Of a stretch of 5,718 nucleotides of DNA, positions 1 to 5,718 are shown piece after piece. Both the position numbers and the translations under genes were made by a program. The notes beneath the pieces were generated by a model. It had not been told where the DNA came from. It saw nothing but the letters and a program-made list of their open reading frames with translations, and made no database searches. The DNA is from RUG563 sp964423675 (GTDB taxonomy: Bacteria > Bacillota > Clostridia > Christensenellales > Aristaeellaceae). Every line of letters starts with the position of its first letter. Positions within the stretch are counted from its first letter, which is position 1. The DNA lies in the NCBI GenBank assembly GCA_964423675.1, contig CAYRFP010000070.1, positions 1 through 5,718 of the forward strand, given 5' to 3'.

Positions 1-88
1 GATGAAGCTGGCGCACCGCGTCTGCAAGCATTGCGGCTACTATGACGGCAAGCAGGTCGTCGCTGTGAGCGAAGAAAAGAACGCGTAA
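1..88 (+). CDS. rpmF: 50S ribosomal protein L32, C-terminal fragment (5' end outside window)
   Basis: The last 28 codons of an open frame enter from the left edge and stop at TAA 86-88. The readable peptide contains AHRVCKHCGYYDGKQVV, which matches the C-terminal half of bacterial L32: the conserved HRVC..CGYY.G stretch with one C-x2-C pair of the zinc ribbon found in cysteine-containing L32 forms. L32 is a small protein of the large ribosomal subunit, usually about 55-65 residues, so roughly half is visible. The ATG at position 2 is probably an internal Met, not the start, because the zinc ribbon's first half would lie upstream. No terminator-like hairpin is seen in the 38 bases between this stop and the T-box leader, so read-through into the leader is possible. 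The call rests on a short but distinctive match. Confidence 0.85.
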   Translation, partial: MKLAHRVCKHCGYYDGKQVVAVSEEKNA

Positions 89-304
89 AAGCTCGCCTTC
101 TTCCACAAAGAATAAAGCCCTGAGAACGGGAGGAGTATGTCTCTTTCTCCTTTAGAGAGAGCGGTTCATCGGCTGAAAGACCGCTTGGGATGGAAATAGA
201 CAGAAGGTCGCCCGGGAGGGATGGAAATGAACGAAAAGTAGTTTCCACGGCTTGCGTCCGTTAATGCGCTAAGAGGGAATGGGAAGACTATCCCATTGCA
301 AATG

Positions 305-333
305 AAGGTGGTACCACGGGCCGCTCCGTCCTT
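305..333 (+). promoter_or_regulatory. T-box antiterminator hairpin
   Basis: AAGG 305-308 pairs with CCTT 330-333, and ACGG 316-319 pairs with CCGT 326-329. Between the two 5' strands lies the seven-base bulge TGGTACC (309-315), whose TGGT should bind the free ACCA end of uncharged tRNA. The 3' strand 326-333 overlaps the 5' arm and loop of the terminator, so the two structures exclude each other. This is the classic T-box switch: uncharged tRNA-Val stabilises this form and transcription continues into the hydrolase and valS. Confidence 0.9.
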
Positions 334-357
334 TTGGATGGAGCGGCTTTCTGTTTT
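320..357 (+). terminator. Intrinsic terminator of the valine T-box (regulated attenuator)
   Basis: GCCGCTCCGTCC (320-331) and GGATGGAGCGGC (336-347) form a 12-bp stem with one G-U pair and a TTTT loop. The T-rich tract TTTCTGTTTT (348-357) follows directly. The 5' arm shares bases 326-331 with the antiterminator. When tRNA-Val is fully charged this hairpin should form and stop transcription just before the ribosome binding site at 359-363. Confidence 0.93.
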
Positions 358-371
358 GGGAGGAAAAGCAG

Positions 372-1037
372 ATGCAAAACAATCAGGAAATGTTTCGCGA
401 AGATGGCTTAGCGGAGCCCTGTGAAACAATGAAGGATGGGCGCAAGCTGGTGCTGCTCATTGGCGATTCAATGTGCATTGGCTATCGCGAAACGGTGAAG
501 CAGGCGCTGGCGGATCGGTATGAAGTGGTTTATCCGGAGGAAAACTGCCGGGCTACGCCCATGGTCATCACCTCCCTGTATTCCTGGTCTAAGAAATGGC
601 CCAAGGATCGGGTGGCAGCGGTGCAGTTCAATTGCGGGCATTGGGACGTGGCTCATTGGAACGGCGAACCGGAAAGCCTGACACCCTTGGATCAATACGC
701 CAAAAATATCGGCCGAATTGTGCGGCAGCTTAAGAAGTTTTATCCTCAGGCGAAGATTGCGTTTGCTACGTCTACGCCTATGAATCCCAATGGCGTGGTG
801 GGGAGAAATCCGCGCACAACGGAGGAAATCATCCGCTATAATGAAGCTGCTGTGGCAGCGGCAAAAGAAAACGGCGCTGTGATTCATGATCTTTTCTCGG
901 TTGCTGCGCCTTGGGGGCCGGAACAATATCAGGATTACGGCCATTTTGTCCCCGCTGGGTTTGAGGCGCTGGGTAACGTGGTGGCCGATCATTTGCAGAC
1001 GTTGCTGGAAAATGCATCTAATAGCACGGAGGAATAA
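372..1037 (+). CDS. SGNH/GDSL-type hydrolase, cytoplasmic, substrate unknown
   Basis: The 221-residue protein looks like a compact SGNH hydrolase (serine esterase/lipase fold). The nucleophile motif GDS is at residues 31-33 (Ser33), after a hydrophobic first strand KLVLLI. A block-III-like N-x-G-x-x-D motif (NCGHWD, 87-92) replaces the textbook GxND. The C-terminal catalytic pair fits D188-Y-G-H191, followed by FVPAGFEALG. Length is normal for the fold. No signal peptide or membrane segment is visible, so it should act in the cytoplasm. From memory, proteins with GDSxxxGY, FN.G.WD and D..HF motifs are common in Clostridia, often near carbohydrate genes; the substrate is not established. The start at 372 is chosen for GGAGG at 359-363, 8 bases upstream. 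Met20 (429) would remove an unstructured-looking N-terminal stretch but has a poorer ribosome site. The gene sits between the valine T-box and valS, and its last codons carry the valS ribosome binding site. An ester hydrolase is therefore probably induced by valine starvation, which is unexpected. Fold confidence is good; function is open. Confidence 0.82.
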   Translation: MQNNQEMFREDGLAEPCETMKDGRKLVLLIGDSMCIGYRETVKQALADRYEVVYPEENCRATPMVITSLYSWSKKWPKDRVAAVQFNCGHWDVAHWNGEPESLTPLDQYAKNIGRIVRQLKKFYPQAKIAFATSTPMNPNGVVGRNPRTTEEIIRYNEAAVAAAKENGAVIHDLFSVAAPWGPEQYQDYGHFVPAGFEALGNVVADHLQTLLENASNSTEE

Positions 1038-1039
1038 AT

Positions 1040-3751
1040 ATGAGTGAAACCTTCAATATGGAGAAAACCTATAATCCCCAGGCAATTGAAAAGGAAACCT
1101 ACGAAAAATGGGAAAATTCCGGGGCTTTTACCCCCACTATTGCTCGCAGCAAAAAGCCCTTTACCATCGTGATGCCGCCGCCTAACGTGACGGGTCAGCT
1201 GCATATGGGCCATGCGATGGACTGCGTTCTCCAGGACTCGCTGGTGCGGTATCACCGCATGAAGGGAGATCCTACCCTCTGGCTTCCCGGCACCGATCAT
1301 GCCTCCATTGCAACGGAGGTGAAGGTGGTGGATAAGCTGCGGGAGGAAGGGCTGACCAAGGAAATGATCGGCCGGGAGGAATTCCTCAAGCATGCCTGGG
1401 CCTGGAAAAATGAATACGGTGGCCGGATTACTCGCCAGCTGCGGCGCATGGGCGCTTCCTGCGATTGGAGCCGGGAACGGTTTACTATGGACGAGGGATG
1501 CTCTCGAGCTGTTCGGGAAGTGTTTGTGAATCTGTACGAAAAAAGTCTGATTTACCGGGGGAACCGGCTTGTAAACTGGTGCCCCTGCTGCAATACGTCC
1601 ATTTCTGACGCCGAGGTGGAGCATGAAGAAAAAGACGGAAACTTTTGGCATTTGCTCTATCCTGTCAAGGAAACCGGCGAAATGCTGGAATTGGCAACTA
1701 CCCGCCCTGAAACCATGCTGGGCGATACGGCTGTGGCCATTAATGCAGAGGATCCCCGCTATGCCCATCTCCATGGCTGCCATGTGATTCTGCCGCTGGT
1801 GAACCGGGAAATCCCCATTGTTTGCGACGAGCATGCCGATATGACCAAGGGAACCGGCGTGGTGAAGATTACCCCCGCCCATGACCCCAACGACTTTGAG
1901 GTGGGCCAGCGGCATAATTTGGAGATCCTGCGCGTGTTCACCTATGATGGACATATGACTGGCGCGGCGGATAAGGCGGCAGCCGATGAACTGTTTGCTT
2001 CCGGCAAGGCTACGGTGAACGAGCCGCATGTGCTGGATTGCGGTAAATATGCTGGCATGACGACGCAGGAAGCGCGCAAGGCTATCGTGGAGGATCTGAC
2101 GGCCGGCGGGTTCTTTAAGGAAGTGGAGCCGCTCAAGCACGAGGTGGGCACCTGCTATCGCTGCCACAATGTGGTGGAGCCTATGGTCAGCAAGCAGTGG
2201 TTCGTGAAGATGGAGCCGCTGGCGAAGCCGGCTATCGAGGCTGTGGAAAAGGGTGATACCAAGTTTATCCCCGAGCGCTTTAGCAAGATTTATAGCAACT
2301 GGATGGAAAACATCCGGGATTGGTGCATTTCCCGGCGGCTCTGGTGGGGGCATCGGATTCCTGCTTGGTACTGCCCGGAGTGCGGGGAAACCATCGTTAG
2401 CCGGGAAGATCCCACGGTCTGCCCCAAGTGTGGCTGTGCGCATTTGCAGCAGGATGAAGATGTGCTGGACACCTGGTTCTCTTCTGCCCTGTGGCCCTTC
2501 TCTACCCTTGGCTGGCCGGAAGAAACGGAGGATCTTTCTTATTTCTATCCTACCAATACGCTGGTAACAGGCTATGACATCATTTTCTTCTGGGTGGCGC
2601 GGATGATTTTCAGCGGCCTGGAGCAGATGAATCATGTGCCCTTTGACACTGTGGTCATTCATGGTCTGGTGCGGGATGCATTGGGCCGGAAGATGAGCAA
2701 GTCTCTGGGGAATGGTGTGGATCCGCTGGAAGTGATAGATCAGTACGGCGCGGACGCGCTGCGTTTCTCTCTTGTGATGGGTATCAGCCCGGGCAATGAT
2801 ACCCGCTATTCGGCGGAAAAGGTGGAAATGGCCCGGAACTTTGCCAATAAGGTTTGGAATGCCAGCCGGTTTGTTCTGATGAACCTGGATGGTCAGGAAA
2901 GCCTGGAAGGCAAGACGCTGCTGCTGCCCGATCAGTGGATTCTGACGCGGTATAATGAAGCGGTTCGGGAGATCTCCGCGCACTTTGAGGAAGCGGAATA
3001 TGGTCTGGCTGCGCAGAAAATTTATGATTTTATCTGGAGCGAGTTCTGCGATTGGTACATCGAATTGGCCAAGGGTGGTCTGCTGGGCGAGGATACGCAC
3101 CGCAAGGCGACCGTTCGCGCGGTGTTGCAGACAGTGCTGTCCGGGCTGCTGCGGCTGCTGCATCCCTTTATGCCGTTCCTGACCGAGGAGGTCTACAAGC
3201 ATCTGCCGGGGCAGGAGAATGCATCCTGCATGCTGGCGACCTGGCCCAACGCTCTGGAAGCTTACGATTTCCCGGCGCAGAGCGCGCAAATGGAAGGCAT
3301 TATGGATATGATCCGCTCCATTCGTAATATCCGTTCCAGCATGAACGTGCAGCCTTCCCACAAGGCGCATCTGATGGTGCGGCCTAATGCGGGATGGGAG
3401 GACGCGATTCAGGGCGCGGAGATTTATTTCAGCTGGATGGCCAGCGTTAGCGCGCTGTCGCTGCTGCTCAAAGAGGAACAGGTGGAAGGCAAGACGGTCA
3501 GCGCGGTTTGCGTGGCCGGGGAATATTTCATTCCGCTGGGCGATCTGGTGGACTTTGAAAAGGAAAAGGCGCGGTTGAATAAAGAACGCCAGGGCGTTGC
3601 CAATGAAATTGCCCGGGCGGAGGGCAAACTGAATAATCCCGGCTTCTTGAACAAGGCCCCTGCCCAGCTGGTGGAAGCGGAAAAGAATAAACTGGAAAAG
3701 AACCGGCAAATGCTTCTGGCGTTGGACGCCCGCATTGCTGAACTGGGATAA
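1040..3751 (+). CDS. valS: Valyl-tRNA synthetase (class Ia)
   Basis: ValS joins valine to tRNA-Val using ATP, in the cytoplasm, and hydrolyses mischarged Thr-tRNA-Val. The 903-residue frame is full length (bacterial ValS is usually about 880-950). In order: the ATP-binding HIGH motif as HMGH (55-58) within PPPNVTGQLHMGHA; an inserted CP1 editing domain with TTRPETM (220-226) and AHDPND (280-285); KMSKS (551-555); an anticodon-binding helical domain from about residue 630; and a charged coiled-coil tail from about 838 to the end, typical of ValS and used for tRNA binding. Cysteine pairs C181/C184, C372/C375, C445/C448 and C461/C464 look like two zinc sites; the last two form a zinc ribbon. The start at 1040 has GGAGG at 1028-1032, 7 bases upstream, inside the end of the previous gene. 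Met7 (1058) is a less likely alternative. The gap to the hydrolase stop is 2 bases, implying one operon under the GTC T-box. No key residue is missing and no frameshift is seen. Confidence 0.98.
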   Translation: MSETFNMEKTYNPQAIEKETYEKWENSGAFTPTIARSKKPFTIVMPPPNVTGQLHMGHAMDCVLQDSLVRYHRMKGDPTLWLPGTDHASIATEVKVVDKLREEGLTKEMIGREEFLKHAWAWKNEYGGRITRQLRRMGASCDWSRERFTMDEGCSRAVREVFVNLYEKSLIYRGNRLVNWCPCCNTSISDAEVEHEEKDGNFWHLLYPVKETGEMLELATTRPETMLGDTAVAINAEDPRYAHLHGCHVILPLVNREIPIVCDEHADMTKGTGVVKITPAHDPNDFEVGQRHNLEILRVFTYDGHMTGAADKAAADELFASGKATVNEPHVLDCGKYAGMTTQEARKAIVEDLTAGGFFKEVEPLKHEVGTCYRCHNVVEPMVSKQWFVKMEPLAKPAIEAVEKGDTKFIPERFSKIYSNWMENIRDWCISRRLWWGHRIPAWYCPECGETIVSREDPTVCPKCGCAHLQQDEDVLDTWFSSALWPFSTLGWPEETEDLSYFYPTNTLVTGYDIIFFWVARMIFSGLEQMNHVPFDTVVIHGLVRDALGRKMSKSLGNGVDPLEVIDQYGADALRFSLVMGISPGNDTRYSAEKVEMARNFANKVWNASRFVLMNLDGQESLEGKTLLLPDQWILTRYNEAVREISAHFEEAEYGLAAQKIYDFIWSEFCDWYIELAKGGLLGEDTHRKATVRAVLQTVLSGLLRLLHPFMPFLTEEVYKHLPGQENASCMLATWPNALEAYDFPAQSAQMEGIMDMIRSIRNIRSSMNVQPSHKAHLMVRPNAGWEDAIQGAEIYFSWMASVSALSLLLKEEQVEGKTVSAVCVAGEYFIPLGDLVDFEKEKARLNKERQGVANEIARAEGKLNNPGFLNKAPAQLVEAEKNKLEKNRQMLLALDARIAELG

Positions 3752-3787
3752 GGGAACGAAAGCAAATCCGCTGTTTTCGGGATTGAT

Positions 3788-3835
3788 CGAGAGGGCGCTT
3801 TTCATGCAAAGGCGCTCTCTCGCATAAAAATATGC
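3788..3835 (+). other. Tandem hairpins in the valS-rsmH spacer
   Basis: A 15-bp stem pairs 3788-3802 (CGAGAGGGCGCTTTT) with 3808-3822 (AAAGGCGCTCTCTCG). It includes two G-U pairs and closes on the five-base loop CATGC. A second perfect 5-bp stem, GCATA (3822-3826) with TATGC (3831-3835) around AAAA, abuts it, sharing G3822. The rsmH ribosome binding site begins only about four bases later. No T run follows the large hairpin on either strand, so it is not a canonical intrinsic terminator. It could be a weak or U-less terminator for valS, a processing or stability element in a valS-rsmH transcript, or a translational control site for rsmH. The structure is clear from the bases; the role is not. 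Confidence 0.6.
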
Positions 3836-3850
3836 CCCAAAGGAGCAAGT

Positions 3851-4783
3851 ATGGAATTTCATCATGTGCCGGTGCTGTTAAACGAAGTTTTGGAATATCT
3901 GGCGCCCCAGGCAGAGGGCGTGTTTGCCGATGGCACACTGGGTGGCGGCGGCCATAGCGCGGAGATTCTGCGGATGATGGGGCCCCAAGGAACGCTTTAC
4001 GGCATTGACCGGGATGAAGCAGCCATTGCTGCGGCTTCGGCGCGGCTGGGCAGTTATCCGGGGTTTCATGCGGTGCATGGAAATTTTCATGATGTGAAGG
4101 CGCTGCTGCCCGGCGTTCGCTTAAATGGCGGTCTCTTGGATTTGGGCGTTTCCTCCCATCAGCTGGATACGCCCAGCCGTGGCTTTTCTTATCATGAGGA
4201 TGCGCCTCTGGACATGCGAATGGATCCGTCTCAGGGAATGACGGCGGTGGATTATGTGAATACCGTGTCAGAACGGGATTTTTGCCAGGCTCTGCGGGAT
4301 TATGGAGACGAAAAATGGGCGGCACGCATTGCCCAAATTCTCATGGAAAAACGGGCGAAAGCGCCGTTGAAAACTACGGGCGATCTGGTGGCGGTGGTGG
4401 ATGCTGCCATTCCCAGGGCCGTTCGCCGCAAGGATGAAGGCCATCCTGCCCGGCGAACGTTCCAGGCCGTGCGCATCGTGGTTAATGATGAACTGGCGCC
4501 TTTGGAAAAGGCACTGAACGATTGGGTGGATTTGCTGGTTCCTGGCGGACGGCTTTGCGTGATTACGTTCCATTCCATTGAGGATCGGATTGTAAAGTTG
4601 GCCTTCCGCAAAATGCAGAATCCCTGTATTTGTCCGCCTAAGGCTCCGATTTGCACCTGCGGAAAAAAGCCTTTGGGAAAGGCGATTGGCGGCGCAATAA
4701 AGGCGGGTCAGGGTGAATTGAATGAGAATTCCAGAGCACATAGCGCCACGCTGCGGGTGTTCGAAAAGGGGGCGAAGGAATGA
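3851..4783 (+). CDS. rsmH: 16S rRNA (cytosine(1402)-N4)-methyltransferase RsmH
   Basis: RsmH (MraW) transfers a methyl group from S-adenosylmethionine to N4 of C1402 in 16S rRNA, at the ribosomal P site. The protein has 310 residues, the normal length. Visible family motifs: N-terminal HHVPVLLNEVLEYL; the SAM-binding loop DGTLGGGGHS (27-36) and GIDRD (51-55); LDLGVSS (96-102) followed by QLDTPSRGFSY; HPARRTFQAVRI (198-209); ITFHSIEDRIVK (238-249); a C-x-C...C-x-C cluster (C259, C261, C268, C270) as in many Gram-positive RsmH proteins; and a C-terminal SRAHSATLRV close to the usual N-x-RARSAKLR. The start follows AAAGGAG (3839-3845) by 5 bases. rsmH normally heads the dcw cell-division cluster after mraZ and before ftsL; here valS is upstream and rsmI downstream. 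Its stop overlaps the rsmI start as ATGA. No clear promoter was found in the 99-base spacer. Confidence 0.97.
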   Translation: MEFHHVPVLLNEVLEYLAPQAEGVFADGTLGGGGHSAEILRMMGPQGTLYGIDRDEAAIAAASARLGSYPGFHAVHGNFHDVKALLPGVRLNGGLLDLGVSSHQLDTPSRGFSYHEDAPLDMRMDPSQGMTAVDYVNTVSERDFCQALRDYGDEKWAARIAQILMEKRAKAPLKTTGDLVAVVDAAIPRAVRRKDEGHPARRTFQAVRIVVNDELAPLEKALNDWVDLLVPGGRLCVITFHSIEDRIVKLAFRKMQNPCICPPKAPICTCGKKPLGKAIGGAIKAGQGELNENSRAHSATLRVFEKGAKE

Positions 4784-5631
4784 GCCGACTGTTTGTGGTG
4801 GCCACGCCTATCGGCAACCTATCGGATATGAGCCCGCGCGCGATTGAAACGCTGAAAAACGCCGCGCTGATTGCAGCAGAAGACACACGAGTGACGCGCA
4901 AGCTGACAACGCATTTTGGCATTGATACGCCGTTGATTTCCTGCCATCAGCATAATGAAAGGGGTCGATCCGAAGAAATCGTGGCCCGGATGCTGGCGGA
5001 AGAAATAGATGTTGCGCTGGTAACGGATGCGGGCACACCTGCGATCTCAGATCCGGGAACGGAATTGGTTCGCGCGGCGGCGGAGGCCGGGCTGCCCGTG
5101 CTGGCGGTCAGCGGGCCAAGCGCCTGCGTTTCGGCAGTTTCTGTCAGCGGCTTTGATTTTTCAGCGTTCACGTTTTATGGCTTTTTGCCCCGGGAAAAGA
5201 AGGAATTGCAGGAAAAACTGCTGGAAATCGGGCGAAAAGGCGAAGGCGCGGTGTTTCATGAATCGCCGCATCGGGTGAAAGCACTGGTGGCAGCCGTTGG
5301 GGAAACGCTGCCGGAGGCGCGGCTGTCCGTCAGCTGCGATTTAACAAAGCTGCATGAACTGACCATTCGCGGCACCGCGATGGAAATTCTCTCTGCGCTG
5401 GAGCAAAACGAAAAAAGCGAAAAGGGCGAATACTGCCTGGTGTGCGATCTGCGGGATGTTTCGCTTCCGGAGGAGAAAGCGGCTGTGCAGGCATCCTTGG
5501 AGGCGCAGCTGTTTGAAAGATTGCTGGATGGTCTATCCATGCGGGATGCTATGAAGGACTTGGTGGAAAAGGGCGAAAAGAAAAACGCCGTTTATGCGGC
5601 GTCTTTGCGAATTAAAGCGTTTCTGGAATAA
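4780..5631 (+). CDS. rsmI: 16S rRNA (cytidine(1402)-2'-O)-methyltransferase RsmI
   Basis: RsmI methylates the 2'-oxygen of C1402 in 16S rRNA using S-adenosylmethionine. Together with RsmH it makes m4Cm1402. The 283-residue protein has the full set of tetrapyrrole-methylase-fold motifs of this family: VATPIGNLSD (7-16), AEDTRVT (33-39), the SAM-contact motif VTDAGTPAISDPG (81-93), SGPSA (111-115), FYGFLP (132-137) and HESPHR (160-165). A more variable C-terminal helical part follows. Length is typical. The start ATG at 4780 overlaps the rsmH stop by four bases (ATGA). The only Shine-Dalgarno candidates are AAGGA directly against the ATG and a G-run at 4768-4772, so translation is probably coupled to rsmH. 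Confusion with other tetrapyrrole methylases (CobA/CbiF type) is unlikely given PIGNL, EDTR and ESPHR. Confidence 0.96.
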   Translation: MSRLFVVATPIGNLSDMSPRAIETLKNAALIAAEDTRVTRKLTTHFGIDTPLISCHQHNERGRSEEIVARMLAEEIDVALVTDAGTPAISDPGTELVRAAAEAGLPVLAVSGPSACVSAVSVSGFDFSAFTFYGFLPREKKELQEKLLEIGRKGEGAVFHESPHRVKALVAAVGETLPEARLSVSCDLTKLHELTIRGTAMEILSALEQNEKSEKGEYCLVCDLRDVSLPEEKAAVQASLEAQLFERLLDGLSMRDAMKDLVEKGEKKNAVYAASLRIKAFLE

Positions 5632-5718
5632 TGCCCGGACTGGGAGAGAAAAGCCGTTGCTGTAAAGCTCGGTGCTCGTAAGACAGTAAAAACTGAATTT
5701 TGTGGAACAGGCATGATG

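Larger units (their letters stand above)
122..357 (+). promoter_or_regulatory. T-box riboswitch leader, valine-specific (GTC specifier)
   Basis: This untranslated leader senses the charging state of tRNA-Val and controls transcription of the downstream hydrolase-valS genes. Stem I: CGGG 127-130 pairs with CCCG 211-214 at the base, and TGTCT 138-142 pairs with AGACA 198-202 above. Between them is a specifier loop with AGGAGTA 131-137 on one side and GAAGGTCG 203-210 on the other. GTC at 207-209 is the specifier codon, followed by a purine as is usual. The apical arm is GCGGT 161-165 with ACCGC 180-184, preceded by AGAGAG. Stem II: TGGAAA 222-227 with TTTCCA 242-247, enclosing GAA and AGTA elements that resemble the usual S-turn. 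A CCGTTA motif at 258-263 fits the IIA/B pseudoknot region. Stem III: AATGGGA 278-284 with TCCCATT 291-297. The T-box bulge TGGTACC is 309-315; its variable base T would pair with discriminator A73, which fits tRNA-Val. Folding was done by eye. The promoter was not identified; AATAAA at 111-116 is a possible -10, but no good -35 accompanies it. Confidence 0.95.

Noticed and set aside
88..121. Candidate promoter for the T-box transcript with AATAAA (111-116) as -10.
   Set aside because: Position would suit a start near 122, but the matching -35 region (about 88-93, AAAAGC) is far from TTGACA.
166..429. An 87-codon minus-strand frame over the T-box leader.
   Set aside because: It covers a leader whose stems and T-box motif explain the sequence; no ribosome site or protein motif supports it.
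3783..3831. Candidate promoter for rsmH using TTGATC (3783-3788) or CATAAA (3823-3828).
   Set aside because: At normal spacing neither hexamer has a credible partner, and the region is better explained as paired hairpin arms.
989..3865. A 958-codon open frame on the minus strand, antisense to all of valS and the spacer.
   Set aside because: Its codons are in register with valS codons, so its stops correspond to sense TTA, CTA and TCA, codons that valS avoids. The translation shows no recognisable domain and is rich in His, Arg and Pro, as expected for an antisense shadow. valS itself is unmistakable.
3528..4325. A 265-codon minus-strand frame across the valS end, spacer and rsmH start.
   Set aside because: Pro/Arg/His-rich shadow translation overlapping two well-supported genes on the other strand; no motif recognised.
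5631..5681. A 15-codon frame whose ATG overlaps the rsmI stop (TAATG).
   Set aside because: No ribosome binding site, no recognisable peptide and very short; most likely chance.
5632..5718. Possible start of another gene: a frame open to the window edge ending in ATG ATG (5713-5718), and a small CAGT-AAAA-ACTG hairpin at 5684-5695.
   Set aside because: The 4-bp hairpin is too weak for a terminator, the upstream purines are a poor ribosome site, and only two codons of any ATG-started gene would be visible. It is left unassigned.

Overview
The window looks like chromosomal DNA of a Bacillota (Firmicutes) bacterium, most likely one of the Clostridia with moderate GC content. The main reason is a complete T-box riboswitch, a tRNA-sensing leader typical of this phylum. 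Gene order, strong GGAGG-type ribosome binding sites and the protein motifs agree. I cannot name a genus. All recognised genes lie on the + strand and are tightly packed.

Layout: (1) bases 1-88 are the 3' end of rpmF (ribosomal protein L32). (2) About 122-357 is a T-box leader. Its specifier loop presents GTC (valine), and it ends in mutually exclusive antiterminator and terminator hairpins. (3) 372-1037 encodes a small cytoplasmic SGNH/GDSL-type hydrolase. (4) 1040-3751 is valS (valyl-tRNA synthetase), only 2 bases after the hydrolase stop. The T-box therefore should control both genes in response to uncharged tRNA-Val. (5) 3752-3850 is a 99-base spacer holding a 15-bp hairpin and a second small hairpin directly abutting it, neither followed by a T run. 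(6) 3851-4783 is rsmH and 4780-5631 is rsmI, overlapping by ATGA. (7) 5632-5718 holds nothing I can assign.

The genes share a translation theme: a ribosomal protein, an aminoacyl-tRNA synthetase with its tRNA sensor, and two 16S rRNA methyltransferases. RsmH and RsmI are known to act on the same nucleotide (C1402, E. coli numbering: N4-methyl and 2'-O-methyl), so their overlap forms a compact unit for a single decoding-centre modification. The misfit is the SGNH hydrolase between the valine T-box and valS. No mobile element, CRISPR array, tRNA or rRNA gene was seen. I found no wholly new system; the two points most worth following are the T-box-controlled hydrolase and the coupled rsmH-rsmI pair.
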